Below, in pieces: positions 29,614 to 39,787 of a stretch of DNA of 64,000 nucleotides (the first letter of the stretch is position 1; every line of letters begins with the position of its first letter). The notes beneath the pieces are model-generated. The model searched no databases. It had not been told where the DNA came from and worked only from the letters and a program-made list of their open reading frames with translations. Made by a program: the position numbers and the translations under genes. Origin of the DNA: Pseudomonas lutea (GTDB lineage: Bacteria > Pseudomonadota > Gammaproteobacteria > Pseudomonadales > Pseudomonadaceae); contig NZ_JRMB01000002.1 of assembly GCF_000759445.1 (NCBI RefSeq), positions 1,550,001 to 1,614,000 on the forward strand, written 5' to 3'.

Positions 29614-30515
29614 AGATCGCTGTGCTTTCGCGAAACCCGCGTCTGTATTCAACTCGTCGCCTGGTCGAAGCGGGTATTCAGCGCGGCCATGAGGTCGTGG
29701 TGATCGACACTCTGCGCGCCTATATGAACATTGCCAGTCATAAGCCGCAGATCCATTACCGGGGGAAACCCCTGGAAGGCTTCGATGCAGTCATACCCCG
29801 CATCGGTGCGTCCGTGACCTTCTACGGCTGCGCCGTGTTGCGTCAGTTTGAAATGATGGGGGTGTTCCCACTCAACGAATCGGTTGCGATTGCGCGCTCG
29901 CGCGACAAGCTGCGCTCGCTGCAGCTGCTGTCACGGCGTGGAATCGGCCTGCCCGTCACCGGCTTTGCCCACTCGCCGGATGACATCCCCGACCTGATCC
30001 AAATGGTTAATGGCGCGCCTTTGGTGATCAAGGTGCTGGAAGGCACCCAAGGCATCGGCGTTGTGCTGTGCGAAACCGCAACGGCCGCCGAATCGGTGAT
30101 CGAGGCGTTCATGGGGCTCAAGCAGGACATCATGGTGCAGGAGTACATCAAGGAGGCCGGTGGTGCAGACATCCGTTGCTTCGTGGTGGGCGACAAGGTC
30201 ATCGCCTCAATGATGCGTCAGGCCAAGCCTGGAGAGTTTCGCTCGAACCTGCACCGTGGCGGCACCGCCAGCCTGATCAAAATCACCCCCGAAGAGCGCA
30301 TGACAGCCATTCGCGCGGCCAAGGTCATGGGGTTGAGTGTTGCGGGTGTAGACATTCTGCGCTCCAACCACGGACCGCTGGTGATGGAGGTCAACTCATC
30401 TCCGGGCCTTGAAGGGATCGAGACAACCACCGGCAAGGATGTCGCTGGCATGATCATCGAGTACATCGAGAAAAACGGCGCGCCGCACATGACCCGCACC
30501 AAAGGCAAAGGCTAG
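29610..30515 (+). CDS. rimK: Ribosomal protein S6 modification protein (glutamate ligase) RimK
   Basis: The 301-residue ATP-grasp ligase adds glutamate residues to the C-terminus of ribosomal protein S6. The ATP-grasp elements [35 protein letters not shown] and the metal site [13 protein letters not shown] are intact. It is coupled to rimB through an ATGA overlap. In Pseudomonas this modification reshapes the proteome and affects colonisation. Confidence 0.96.
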   Translation: MKIAVLSRNPRLYSTRRLVEAGIQRGHEVVVIDTLRAYMNIASHKPQIHYRGKPLEGFDAVIPRIGASVTFYGCAVLRQFEMMGVFPLNESVAIARSRDKLRSLQLLSRRGIGLPVTGFAHSPDDIPDLIQMVNGAPLVIKVLEGTQGIGVVLCETATAAESVIEAFMGLKQDIMVQEYIKEAGGADIRCFVVGDKVIASMMRQAKPGEFRSNLHRGGTASLIKITPEERMTAIRAAKVMGLSVAGVDILRSNHGPLVMEVNSSPGLEGIETTTGKDVAGMIIEYIEKNGAPHMTRTKGKG

Positions 30516-30583
30516 CGCGCGCCTGTAGATGACCAAGCACCGTAATCGCGAGCAAGGTGCCCGCGATCACGGCGCCAGGATGG

Positions 30584-31897
30584 TCAATCGGCATCTCTGG
30601 GCAGCAATAGCCCCAGCGGCAGCCGAACCCGCGCCTCCAGCCCGCCCCCCGAACGGTTACGCAGTTCGACATTGCCGCCGTGCATCGCCGCGATGCGCTT
30701 GACGATTGCCAGACCCAGCCCCGTCCCCTTGCCGCTTCTGGCGCGGTCGCCACGGATGAACGGGTTGAAAATCCCCTCCAGTTCCGATGGATCAATTCCC
30801 GCGCCGCGATCCAGCACGCTCAGCACCACGTAAGGCGCCCCGCTGTCGCCGGAGACATAGGCCGCCACTTCAACCCCGTCACCCGCATGGTGCATCGCGT
30901 TGCCGATCAGATTATTGAGCAACCGCTTCATGGATACTCGCCGCAAAGGAAACGGCGGAATGGACTCCAGGCAGAGGCGAACCTGCTCCACCGGACTGTT
31001 GTACGGCGCGACAACTTCGTGGACCAACTCGACCAGATCCACTTCCTCAACCTCCTCGTCCCGTCCGTCCCGGATGAATGCCAGGAATTGGTCGAGGATC
31101 GCGTCCATGTCTTCAATGTCGCGGACCATGCCATCCATGAACTCGTTGTTGGCGGGCATCAACTCCAGCGACAGACGCAAGCGGGTCAGCGGCGTGCGCA
31201 AGTCATGGGAAACCCCGGCCAGCATCAACTCACGCTCCTGCCCGGCCTGTTCGACATCCTCAGCCATTTGGTTAAAGGCGCGGTAGACCTCGGTCATTTC
31301 ACTCGGTGTGTCTCCAACCGGCAAACGCACGCTGCGCCCCTGCCCCAACTGCCGCGCCGCGAAAACCAGCCGTTTGAGAGGTTGATTGAGCTGACTGACG
31401 AAGATCCATGCCGAGGCGGTGGAGAGCAAGCCAATCGCCAGGAACCAACCCAGCACGCTCCAGATTTTCTGTCCTCGCAACGGATGCGGATAAAGCGGCA
31501 CCTTCAGCCAGCCATCGCCAAGGCTGGGCGCGCGCACCCACAACGCGGGAGGCGCATGGACACGCAGACGCACTTCAGTGTCGGCACCCAGCTCATCCTG
31601 CATCTGTCGCTGATAGATTTCGGAGTAAGGCCAATGCTGCTCGCCCTCTGGCACCCCGCCGCCTACGACACGGATCAGCCCGGCAGCGTCGGCGATGGTC
31701 TGCCGGTCACTCTCATCGGCTGCCCAGTAAGCCCGCAAAGTGAGTGCAACGCCGTGGCTGTATTGACGATCGACCAGGACGTCTTCATTCATCAACAGAT
31801 AAACGAGCGTCAGCGCCTTTGAAAACAGCACGACGATGAGCACCAGCCACAGGGTGCGAGAGAAAAAGCTTTGCGGGAACCAGACCGGTGTCTTCAT
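30584..31897 (-). CDS. envZ: Sensor histidine kinase EnvZ (AmgS)
   Basis: The 437-residue kinase has TM1 (about 15-36), a periplasmic domain (about 37-147), TM2 (about 148-167), a HAMP linker, phospho-acceptor H231 in AGVSHDLRTPLTR, and an ATPase domain with NLIGNAMHHA and GKGTGLGLAIVKR. ATG at 31897 is the natural start before the first membrane helix; a longer frame to 31960 exists. It is downstream of ompR with a 167-base gap. In P. aeruginosa the equivalent pair is AmgRS, a cell-envelope stress system affecting aminoglycoside tolerance. Confidence 0.92.
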   Translation of the reverse strand: MKTPVWFPQSFFSRTLWLVLIVVLFSKALTLVYLLMNEDVLVDRQYSHGVALTLRAYWAADESDRQTIADAAGLIRVVGGGVPEGEQHWPYSEIYQRQMQDELGADTEVRLRVHAPPALWVRAPSLGDGWLKVPLYPHPLRGQKIWSVLGWFLAIGLLSTASAWIFVSQLNQPLKRLVFAARQLGQGRSVRLPVGDTPSEMTEVYRAFNQMAEDVEQAGQERELMLAGVSHDLRTPLTRLRLSLELMPANNEFMDGMVRDIEDMDAILDQFLAFIRDGRDEEVEEVDLVELVHEVVAPYNSPVEQVRLCLESIPPFPLRRVSMKRLLNNLIGNAMHHAGDGVEVAAYVSGDSGAPYVVLSVLDRGAGIDPSELEGIFNPFIRGDRARSGKGTGLGLAIVKRIAAMHGGNVELRNRSGGGLEARVRLPLGLLLPRDAD

Positions 31898-32064
31898 AAC
31901 AGCTGCTACACACTTTGCGAGAAGCGAGCCGGGCTCGCGAATTTGCGGAACACATGACACAGCAAAAACCAGTCACGTCGATGATCGCTTTGGCGAACAC
32001 CGAGGTGACTGGCTAACGTAGGCGGGCGTGAGGCAAGCCCGGCAGATTATCGTCGAATTTGCTG

Positions 32065-32805
32065 TTACTGCTTGTTGGCGCCGTCTGGTACGAACACATA
32101 ACCCACTCCCCAGACGGTCTGGATGTAACGCGGCTTGGCAGCGTCCACTTCAATCAGACGGCGCAGACGCGAAATCTGGACGTCGATTGAACGTTCCAGA
32201 GCGTCCCACTCACGCCCACGGGCGAGGTTCATGAGTTTGTCGCGAGTCAGTGGCTCCCGGGCGTGCATGACCAATGCCTTCAGCACGGCGAATTCACCGG
32301 TGGTCAGCATGTGCACTTCATCGCCGCGCTTGAGCTCGCGAGTCGCGAGCGACAGTGCGTAGTCGCCAAAGGTGACGGTTTCGTCTTCGCTGGCGGGTGC
32401 GCCAGGTACCGGTGCGGACTGACGGCGAAGCACTGCGCGAACGCGGGCCATCAGCTCGTCGGGGTTGAAGGGTTTGGCCAGATAGTCATCGGCGCCGAGC
32501 TCAAGTCCCTTGATGCGGCTCAGCTCGTCGCCCTTGGCAGTCAGCATGATGATGGGCACTTGATTGTTCGCGGCGCGCAAGCGGCGGCAGGCGGAAAGAC
32601 CGTCTTCGCCCGGCAGCATCAAGTCCAGTACCACGAGGTGGAACACTTCGCGTGCCAGCAGCCGGTCCATTTGCTCCACGTTGGGCACAGCCCGGGCGCG
32701 GTAGCCCTTGCTGTTGAAAAAGCGTTCTAGCAGGCTGCTCAAGCCCGGGTCATCGTCAACGATGAGGATTTTCTCGCCTTCAGCCGTTTGTGCAGTGCTG
32801 CTCAT
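32065..32805 (-). CDS. ompR: Response regulator OmpR (AmgR)
   Basis: The 246-residue protein has a receiver domain (acidic DDD at 17-19, phospho-acceptor D61, K in LAKPF) and an OmpR-type winged-helix DNA-binding domain ([15 protein letters not shown], then the C-terminal hairpin [12 protein letters not shown]). A strong AAGGAG precedes the ATG. It is the first gene of ompR-envZ and diverges from tex. Confidence 0.95.
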   Translation of the reverse strand: MSSTAQTAEGEKILIVDDDPGLSSLLERFFNSKGYRARAVPNVEQMDRLLAREVFHLVVLDLMLPGEDGLSACRRLRAANNQVPIIMLTAKGDELSRIKGLELGADDYLAKPFNPDELMARVRAVLRRQSAPVPGAPASEDETVTFGDYALSLATRELKRGDEVHMLTTGEFAVLKALVMHAREPLTRDKLMNLARGREWDALERSIDVQISRLRRLIEVDAAKPRYIQTVWGVGYVFVPDGANKQ

Positions 32806-32995
32806 TGGGAAGCTCCTTTGATCTCGGCGCGCATTATGGCGTAGCTGCAGTTATGCGCACCGTGTGCATTGTTAGCAGATTTTTCCTGAATCCACATGAG
32901 TGCTTTTGCCGAGTGTTTTGCGCTGGATTCACGCTGTCCGCGCTGGCTCAAACCGTCGTCTCGACGGGTCAATCCCCTATTCAGGACGCACTGGG

Positions 32996-33001
32996 TATAA
33001 T
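32996..33001 (+). promoter_or_regulatory. Probable -10 element of the tex promoter
   Basis: A perfect TATAAT lies 86 bases upstream of the tex ATG. No good -35 hexamer is seen at the usual spacing, so an activator may be involved. It lies within a longer in-frame open stretch, which supports placing the tex start at 33087 and not further upstream. Confidence 0.5.
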
Positions 33002-33086
33002 GCGCCGCCTTCAAAGTCAGGCAACGCTCGCTCAAGGCGGTTCGCCAGCAGCTGATTTTATGCACACACATTTGCCAGGTGGTTTT

Positions 33087-35411
33087 ATGGACAGTATCAA
33101 CAGCCGCATCGCCGAGGAACTCGGCGTCCGCCCGCAACAGGTCGAAGCGGCCGTCGCGCTACTGGATGAAGGCTCAACCGTGCCCTTCATCGCTCGCTAC
33201 CGTAAGGAAGTCACAGGCAGCCTCGATGACACGCAACTGCGTCATCTGGAAGAGCGCCTGCGTTACCTGCGCGAGCTCGACGACCGCCGCGTCAGCATCC
33301 TTGCCAGCATCGAGGAGCAAGGCAAGCTGACCCCTGAGCTGGCCCGCGACATCAAGCTTGCCGACACCAAAACGCGCCTTGAAGATTTGTACCTGCCGTA
33401 TAAGCAGAAGCGCCGCACCAAAGGGCAGATCGCCCTGGAAGCCGGTTTGGGCGAGCTGGCGGACGGGCTTTTCAACAACCCCGACCAGACGCCGGAGACT
33501 GAAGCCACGCGCTTCGTCGATGCCGAAAAAGGCTTTGCCGACGTCAAGGCCGTGCTTGATGGCGCCAAATACATCCTGATGGAACGTTTTGCTGAAGACG
33601 CCACGCTGCTTGAAAAGCTGCGCAGCTTCCTCAAGCACGAAGCCGTGATCAGCGCTCGAGTGGTGCCAGGCAAGGAAGAGGAAGGCGCCAAGTTTCGCGA
33701 TTATTTCGAACACGACGAACCCCTCAAAAGCATGCCTTCGCACCGCGCGCTGGCGATCTTCCGCGGTCGCAACGAGGGCGTCCTGAGCTCGGCGCTGAAG
33801 GTCGGCGAAGAGCTTCCGGGCACCCTGCATCCGTGCGAGATGATGATCAGCGAGCGCTTCGGTCTGCAGAATCGGAATCGCCCTGCGGATAAATGGCTGG
33901 CCGAAGTCGTGCGCTGGACCTGGAAGGTCAAGTTGTACTCCAGCATGGAGACAGACCTGCTCGGCGAGCTGCGTGAAGGCGCCGAGACCGAAGCGATCAA
34001 TGTATTCGCTCACAACTTGCACGACCTGCTGCTGGCCGCACCGGCGGGGCCGCGCGCCACACTGGGCCTTGACCCGGGCCTGCGTACCGGCTGCAAGGTC
34101 GCCGTGGTCGACAGCACCGGCAAGCTGCTGGACTACGCGACGGTTTATCCGCACGTACCGAAAAACCAGTGGGACCAGACCATCGCCGTGCTCGCCGCAC
34201 TCTGCGCCAAGCATTCGGTGGACCTGATCGCGATCGGCAACGGCACGGCCAGCCGTGAGACCGACAAGCTGGCAGGCGATCTGATCAAAAAGTATCCAGG
34301 CTTGAAGATGACCAAAGTCATGGTTTCTGAGGCCGGCGCTTCGGTTTACTCGGCATCCGAGCTGGCGTCCAAAGAATTCCCGGACCTTGATGTTTCCATT
34401 CGGGGTGCTGTTTCCATTGCCCGGCGGTTGCAGGACCCACTGGCCGAGCTGGTGAAGATTGACCCCAAATCCATCGGCGTCGGCCAATATCAGCACGACG
34501 TTTCTCAGCTCAAACTGGCCCGCGGCCTTGACGCCGTTGTGGAAGATTGTGTGAACGCTGTGGGCGTTGATGTGAACACCGCCTCCGTCGCCTTGCTGGC
34601 GAGGATTTCGGGCTTGAACACCACGCTGGCACAGAACATCGTTTCCCACCGCGACCAGAACGGCGCGTTCAAAACCCGCGCGGCGTTGAAGAAGGTGCCG
34701 CGTCTGGGCGAAAAAACCTTTGAACAGGCCGCAGGTTTTCTGCGCGTCATGAATGGCGACAACCCGCTGGACTCGTCGGCCGTTCACCCTGAGGCATATC
34801 CGCTGGTGCAGCGCATTGCGGCCCAGACCGATCGCGACATCCGCTCGCTGATCGGTGATGCCGGGTTCCTGAAGCGCCTGGATCCAAAGAAATTCACGGA
34901 CGAAACCTTCGGTCTTCCCACCGTGACCGACATCCTTCAAGAGCTGGAAAAACCGGGGCGAGATCCGCGTCCGGAGTTCAAGACCGCTGAATTTCAGGAC
35001 GGTGTCGAGGACCTCAAGGACCTCCAGCCGGGCATGATTCTGGAAGGCGTGGTCACCAACGTCACCAACTTCGGTGCATTTGTCGATATCGGTGTCCATC
35101 AGGACGGTTTGGTGCATATCTCTGCGCTTTCGGAGAAGTTCATCAAGGACCCTCGCGAAGCGGTAAAAGCGGGCGATGTGGTGAAGGTCAAGGTGATGGA
35201 GGTGGATATTCCGCGCAAGCGCGTCGGTCTGTCGATGCGCATGAGCGATACCCCCGGAGAGAAAGTCGATGGTGCTCGCGGCGCCCGTCCCGGCGCGGCT
35301 CCGCGCCAACAGCAGAGCAGTGCCCCGCGAAAGGAAACCGCTGCGGCAGCACCGAGCAATAATGCGATGGCTTCGCTGTTCGCCAACGCCAAGCAGTTGA
35401 AGAAACGCTAA
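33087..35411 (+). CDS. tex: Transcription accessory protein Tex (S1 RNA-binding)
   Basis: The 774-residue protein has the Tex architecture: N-terminal helical and HTH region, YqgF/RNase H-like domain ([18 protein letters not shown]), helix-hairpin-helix segments ([18 protein letters not shown]) and a C-terminal S1 domain ([33 protein letters not shown]). It is related to eukaryotic Spt6 and influences transcription and toxin expression. ATG at 33087, with AGGTGG upstream, gives the normal Tex start [12 protein letters not shown]. The following thioesterase ATG overlaps the stop by one base. Confidence 0.95.
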   Translation: MDSINSRIAEELGVRPQQVEAAVALLDEGSTVPFIARYRKEVTGSLDDTQLRHLEERLRYLRELDDRRVSILASIEEQGKLTPELARDIKLADTKTRLEDLYLPYKQKRRTKGQIALEAGLGELADGLFNNPDQTPETEATRFVDAEKGFADVKAVLDGAKYILMERFAEDATLLEKLRSFLKHEAVISARVVPGKEEEGAKFRDYFEHDEPLKSMPSHRALAIFRGRNEGVLSSALKVGEELPGTLHPCEMMISERFGLQNRNRPADKWLAEVVRWTWKVKLYSSMETDLLGELREGAETEAINVFAHNLHDLLLAAPAGPRATLGLDPGLRTGCKVAVVDSTGKLLDYATVYPHVPKNQWDQTIAVLAALCAKHSVDLIAIGNGTASRETDKLAGDLIKKYPGLKMTKVMVSEAGASVYSASELASKEFPDLDVSIRGAVSIARRLQDPLAELVKIDPKSIGVGQYQHDVSQLKLARGLDAVVEDCVNAVGVDVNTASVALLARISGLNTTLAQNIVSHRDQNGAFKTRAALKKVPRLGEKTFEQAAGFLRVMNGDNPLDSSAVHPEAYPLVQRIAAQTDRDIRSLIGDAGFLKRLDPKKFTDETFGLPTVTDILQELEKPGRDPRPEFKTAEFQDGVEDLKDLQPGMILEGVVTNVTNFGAFVDIGVHQDGLVHISALSEKFIKDPREAVKAGDVVKVKVMEVDIPRKRVGLSMRMSDTPGEKVDGARGARPGAAPRQQQSSAPRKETAAAAPSNNAMASLFANAKQLKKR

Positions 35412-35794
35412 TGGACATCCCGGACGAATTGACCCAGAGCGCCTATTTCAAGACGCTCGGTTGCCGCGTGGTGCAGTTGGATGAAGGTGTCGCTGTGGTG
35501 GCGCTGCCACTGGAACCGCACCTGCGCAATCGCGGTAACGTCATGCACGGGGGCGCGTTGTTCAGCCTGGTCGACATCGCCATGGGGCTGGCTTGTTCCA
35601 GTTCTCACGGCTTCGATAAGCAAAGCGTCACGGTAGAGTGCAAAATCAACTACATGCGCGCCGTGGCCGACGGCGAAGTCATCTGCACCAGCACTGTGCT
35701 GCATGCCGGACGGCGGACGCTGGTGGTCGAGGCCGATGTTCGGCAGCACGACAAGCTTGTTGCCAAAGCGCAGGGCACGTTCGCGATCGTCTAG
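35411..35794 (+). CDS. PaaI-family hotdog thioesterase
   Basis: The 127-residue protein has the PaaI signature NRGNVMHGGALFSLVDIAMGLA, with the conserved HGG and catalytic Asp. It probably hydrolyses an acyl- or aryl-CoA of unknown identity. The start shares one base with the tex stop, so translation is coupled. A strong terminator follows. Confidence 0.87.
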   Translation: MDIPDELTQSAYFKTLGCRVVQLDEGVAVVALPLEPHLRNRGNVMHGGALFSLVDIAMGLACSSSHGFDKQSVTVECKINYMRAVADGEVICTSTVLHAGRRTLVVEADVRQHDKLVAKAQGTFAIV

Positions 35795-35818
35795 CTGTCC
35801 GATGGCGTTATGAGTTAG

Positions 35819-35850
35819 TTTCGGCACTGTTAAGCAGTGTCGAAATTTTC
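35819..35850 (+). terminator. Rho-independent terminator after tex-thioesterase
   Basis: TTTCGGCACTG (35819-35829) and CAGTGTCGAAA (35835-35845) form an 11-bp stem with one G-U pair and a 5-base loop, followed by TTTTC. It is 25 bases past the stop. Confidence 0.75.
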
Positions 35851-35992
35851 TGATTTCCTTATCAGGAACAATCAGCGACGGGCATCGGCGTTAGGGCCAT
35901 CGACGAGGCGAAAACGCCAGTTCCTTTCTTCACCCTTGTAGACCGCCATATCGCCCCCATATAGGGCCGACTGACGCGTGAAGGATTCCAAC

Positions 35993-37579
35993 TTGAGCGA
36001 ACTTCTCAACCGCCGCCTGACCTTGCTTGGCGAGCACTCCAATCTCTCTCTTCTGGAGAAGTGCTTGCATGGCATCGAGCGTGAATGCCTGCGCGTTACG
36101 GGCGAAGGCCGTCTGGCGCAAACTCCGCACCCGGAAGCGCTCGGTGCCGCGTTGACCAACGAGCAAATCACTACTGACTACTCCGAGTCGCTGCTGGAGT
36201 TCATCACTCCGGCATTGTCCAACCCGGCCGATACGCTCGACAGCCTGGACAAGATCCATCGCTTTGCCTACAGCAAGCTGGGCAGCGAATACATCTGGAG
36301 CCCTTCGATGCCGTGTCCGTTGCCGGCCGAAGCTGATATCCCGATTGCCTATTACGGCACGTCCAATATCGGCAAGCTCAAGTACGTCTATCGTCAGGGC
36401 CTCGCACTGCGCTACGGCAAAACCATGCAGTGCATCGCAGGCATTCATTACAACTTTTCGCTGCCTGAGGCCATCTGGCCGGTCCTGCGGCAGGACGCGA
36501 ACTTTGACGGCGACGACCGCGACTTCCAATCCGAGAGCTACATTGGGCTGATCCGCAACTTCCGTCGCTACAGCTGGCTGCTCATGTACCTGTTCGGCGC
36601 ATCGCCGGCCCTGGACGCCAGTTTCCTGCGCGGCCGCTCGCACCAGCTTGAGCAGTTCGACGCCGAGACGCTTTATCTGCCGTATGCCACCAGCCTGCGG
36701 ATGAGCGATCTGGGTTATCAGAGCAATGCCCAGGCGGACTTGACGCCTTGCTACAACGACTTGCTGACCTACACCGACAGCCTTCGCCGTGCGGTGGCGA
36801 CGCCTTACGCGCCTTACGTCGAAATCGGCACGCACAAGGATGGCGAGTGGATTCAGCTCAACACGAACGTGCTGCAGATCGAAAACGAGTACTACTCGAC
36901 GATCCGCCCGAAACGCGTCACCTATTCCGGCGAGCGCCCTATTCAGGCGCTGGTCGCGCGCGGCGTGCAGTACGTGGAAGTCCGCTGCCTGGACATCAAT
37001 CCGTTCCTGCCAGTGGGCATAGACCTTCAGCAGTCACGTTTCATTGATGCGTTCATCCTGTACTGCGCGCTGCACGACAGCCCGCAACTGGCGAATAACG
37101 AATGTGGGAACGCCAGTTCGAACTTCCTGACCGTGGTCAAGGAAGGTCGCCGCCCGGGGCTGCAACTGAGCCGTAACGATACGACGGTTGACTTGAAAGC
37201 CTGGGCCAACGAGATGCTGGACACCATCCGGCCGATCTGTGAATTGCTTGATGCGAGCCATGGCACGAATGAGCACATCAAATCGCTGGAGGTTCAGCGG
37301 GCGAAGGTTGCGGACGCCTCACTCACACCGTCTGCGCAAGTCCTCGCCGCCATGACCGAGCACAAGGAGGGCTTCACCGCCTTTTCCCTTCGCCAGTCAC
37401 AGGTCCACGCCGAAGACTTCCGCAGCCGTCCGCTGAGTGCCGAAGAGCAGAGCCGCTTCGAAACCACGGCACGTGATTCACTGGCCGCGCAAGCGGAACT
37501 GGAGCAGACCGAGGAAAAGGTGGATTTTGATACGTTCGTGGGTGCGTATCAGGCGAGCATTCTGGCAATCAGTAACTGA
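35993..37579 (+). CDS. gshA: Glutamate-cysteine ligase
   Basis: The 528-residue type 1 ligase makes gamma-glutamylcysteine, the rate-limiting step of glutathione synthesis. Diagnostic segments are [37 protein letters not shown] and [18 protein letters not shown]. The TTG at 35993 is chosen because AAGGA sits 7 bases upstream and the product then starts at the usual [12 protein letters not shown] five codons earlier (35978) is an alternative. Large tandem repeats follow the gene. Confidence 0.95.
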   Translation: MSELLNRRLTLLGEHSNLSLLEKCLHGIERECLRVTGEGRLAQTPHPEALGAALTNEQITTDYSESLLEFITPALSNPADTLDSLDKIHRFAYSKLGSEYIWSPSMPCPLPAEADIPIAYYGTSNIGKLKYVYRQGLALRYGKTMQCIAGIHYNFSLPEAIWPVLRQDANFDGDDRDFQSESYIGLIRNFRRYSWLLMYLFGASPALDASFLRGRSHQLEQFDAETLYLPYATSLRMSDLGYQSNAQADLTPCYNDLLTYTDSLRRAVATPYAPYVEIGTHKDGEWIQLNTNVLQIENEYYSTIRPKRVTYSGERPIQALVARGVQYVEVRCLDINPFLPVGIDLQQSRFIDAFILYCALHDSPQLANNECGNASSNFLTVVKEGRRPGLQLSRNDTTVDLKAWANEMLDTIRPICELLDASHGTNEHIKSLEVQRAKVADASLTPSAQVLAAMTEHKEGFTAFSLRQSQVHAEDFRSRPLSAEEQSRFETTARDSLAAQAELEQTEEKVDFDTFVGAYQASILAISN

Positions 37580-37629
37580 CCGGCAGGGCGTCGTGTCATC
37601 AACTGACACGACGCCATTGAACCTGTTGA

Positions 37630-37712
37630 GAGCCGGCTTGCTGGCGAAAGCGTCGGGTCAGTCACTCTCTTTTTTTCTGAACTACCACGTTCGCCAGCAA
37701 GCCGGCTCCTAC
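37630..37712. repeat. REPIN (inverted REP pair, GCCGGCTTGCTGGCGAA type)
   Basis: AGCCGGCTTGCTGGCGAA and its inverse TTCGCCAGCAAGCCGGCT flank about 45 bases. It lies 50 bases after gshA and is a different REP family from the adjacent array. Confidence 0.88.
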
Positions 37713-37797
37713 GGGCGAGTGCGTGGGCGCCATTTGATATCCGGCGTGAGCGCTCGGTGCAGGCTGACGTCGCCTTCTGCCACGACCCTATCCGAGT

Positions 37798-38337
37798 GTA
37801 GGAGCGGCGCAAGGCTTGAAGCCGGCGGAAACGCTCACTCCCCGCTGACTTCATCTTCTGACACGACTCGATCCAGGTGTAGGAGCGCGCTTGCCCGCGA
37901 ATGGTTTTCGGCAACAACATCAGCGTCGCCTGACACACCGATATCGCGGGCAAGCGCGCTCCTAGAATAGAAAAGCGGCGTCAGGCTTGAAGCCGGCGGA
38001 ATCGCTCAGTCCCCGCTGACTTCACCTTCTGCCACCACACCGCCCGGGTGTAGGAGCGCGCTTGCCCGCGAATGGATTTCGGCAACGACATCGGCGTCGG
38101 CTGACACACCGATATCGCGGGCAAGCGCGCTCCTACAATAGAAAAGCGGCGCAAGGCTGGAAGCCGGCGGAAACGCTCACTCCCCGCTGACTTCATCTTC
38201 TGACACAACTCGATCCAGGTGTAGGAGCGCGCTTGCCCGCGAATGGTTTTCGGCAACGACATCGGCGTCGGCTGACACACCGATATCGCGGGCAAGCGCG
38301 CTCCTACAATAGAAAAGCGGCGTCAGGCTTGAAGCCG
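37798..38337. repeat. Tandem array with exact 171-bp period, three copies plus a partial
   Basis: GTAGGAGCGCGCTTGCCCGC recurs at 37879, 38050 and 38221, exactly 171 bases apart. Each unit holds an inverted REP pair (with GCGGGCAAGCGCGCTCC as the second arm) and a conserved tail of about 80 bases (CAATAGAAAAGCGGCG, CCCCGCTGACTTCATC). A shorter copy at 37798-37878 has the tail but not the central REP pair. The last copy ends near 38337, just before the argA stop. Short frames crossing the array are not genes. Confidence 0.93.
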
Positions 38338-38359
38338 ATGTGAGGCCTTCATCGCCCGG

Positions 38360-39658
38360 TTATATCGCTTTCTCGAAGATCTTCGAATTGCGCTGGTAGT
38401 TGTACAGCGATGCCCGTGCGCTGGGCAGACGATCGACACTGCTTGGCTCGAAGCCGCGCTCCTGAAACCAGTGCGCCGTGCGAGTGGTAAGCACGAACAG
38501 GGTTTTCAGGCCGATCGCCCGGGCGCGCTCTTCAATGCGCTCGAGCAACTCGTCGCCGCGCCCGCCGTGACGGTATTCAGGGTTTACCGCCAGACACGCC
38601 AACTCGCCCGCCTCGGAGTCGGCGATGGGGTACAGCGCAGCGCAGGCGATAATCAGCCCTTCTCGCTCGACCACGCTGAACTGCTCGATCTCACGCTCCA
38701 GCACTTCACGCGAGCGGCGCACCAAGATGCCCTGCTCCTCCAGCGGCGTGATCAGGTCAATAAGCCCACCAACGTCGCCGATGGACGCTTCACGCACCAG
38801 CTCGAATTGCTCCTGCGCCACCAACGTCCCGCCGCCTGCACGGGTGAACAGTTCGGACAGCAGCGCGCCGTCTTCGGCATAGCTGACGATGTGGCTGCGC
38901 GCGACCCCGCCGCGACAGGCCTGCGCCGCCGCATCCAGCAGCTCGGCCTGGTAATTGCTGCCCAGGCGTTGAAGGTGCGCGGGCACTTGCTGTGGGCGCA
39001 GTTCACGTACCAGACGGCCCTGCTCGTCCAGCAGGCCTGATTCGGCGCCGAACAACAGCAGTTTTTCTGCGCCCAGATCGACCGCCGCGCGGGTCGCGAC
39101 GTCCTCACAGGCCAGATTGAAGATTTCACCCGTGGGCGAGTAGCCCAACGGCGATAGCAGCACAATGGAGCGCTCATCGAGCAGTCGGCTGATACCTTTG
39201 CGGTCGATGCGGCGGACTTCGCCGGTGTGCTGAAAATCAACACCTTCGAGCACGCCAATCGGGCGCGCCGTGACGAAATTGCCCCCTGTGACGCGCAAGC
39301 GAGAACCCTGCATGGGCGAAGCAGCCATGTCCATCGACAGGCGCGCCTCAATGGCGACTCTAAGCGCCCCGACCGCGTCGATCACACACTCAAGCGTCGC
39401 GAAGTCGGTCACGCGCATATCGTGATGGAAGTGCGGCGTCAGACCGCGCGCCTGCAGTCGGCTCTCGATCTGCGGACGCGAACCGTGCACCAGCACCAGA
39501 CGAACGCCAAGGCTGTGCAGCAACACAAGGTCATGGACGATATTGCCGAAGTTCGGGTGCTCGACGCCGTCGCCCGGCAGCATGACGACAAAGGTGCAAT
39601 CCCGGTGGGCATTGATGTAGGGAGAAGCGTGGCGGAGCCAATTAACGTAATCGGGCAT
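38360..39658 (-). CDS. argA: N-acetylglutamate synthase (amino-acid acetyltransferase)
   Basis: The 432-residue enzyme has an N-terminal amino-acid-kinase-like regulatory domain (LHSLGVRLVLVHGSRPQIE, RVTGGNFVTARPIGV) and a C-terminal GNAT acetyltransferase domain (LACLAVNPEYRHGGRGDELLERIEE). It acetylates glutamate with acetyl-CoA, the first step of arginine synthesis, and the family is arginine-inhibited. It lies downstream of argE on the same strand with a 129-base gap. Confidence 0.95.
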   Translation of the reverse strand: MPDYVNWLRHASPYINAHRDCTFVVMLPGDGVEHPNFGNIVHDLVLLHSLGVRLVLVHGSRPQIESRLQARGLTPHFHHDMRVTDFATLECVIDAVGALRVAIEARLSMDMAASPMQGSRLRVTGGNFVTARPIGVLEGVDFQHTGEVRRIDRKGISRLLDERSIVLLSPLGYSPTGEIFNLACEDVATRAAVDLGAEKLLLFGAESGLLDEQGRLVRELRPQQVPAHLQRLGSNYQAELLDAAAQACRGGVARSHIVSYAEDGALLSELFTRAGGGTLVAQEQFELVREASIGDVGGLIDLITPLEEQGILVRRSREVLEREIEQFSVVEREGLIIACAALYPIADSEAGELACLAVNPEYRHGGRGDELLERIEERARAIGLKTLFVLTTRTAHWFQERGFEPSSVDRLPSARASLYNYQRNSKIFEKAI

Positions 39659-39787
39659 ATCCGAAAGGAGCCTGTGGTAGATGGACGAAGGGTGAAAACA
39701 CTCAAGACGGCATGAGCTTTATCGTCGGAACAGGCATCGCAACACGCGTACTCTCCTTTTTCGGGTATTTCGGGGGTAGTCGCCGAC

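Noticed and set aside
33174..35309. 711-codon open frame on the minus strand antisense to tex
   Set aside because: It is a shadow of tex, whose domains are complete and in order. The antisense product has no recognisable motifs.
35978..35992. GTG start for gshA
   Set aside because: The TTG at 35993 has a better-spaced AAGGA and gives the usual SELLNRRL N-terminus. The GTG remains an alternative.
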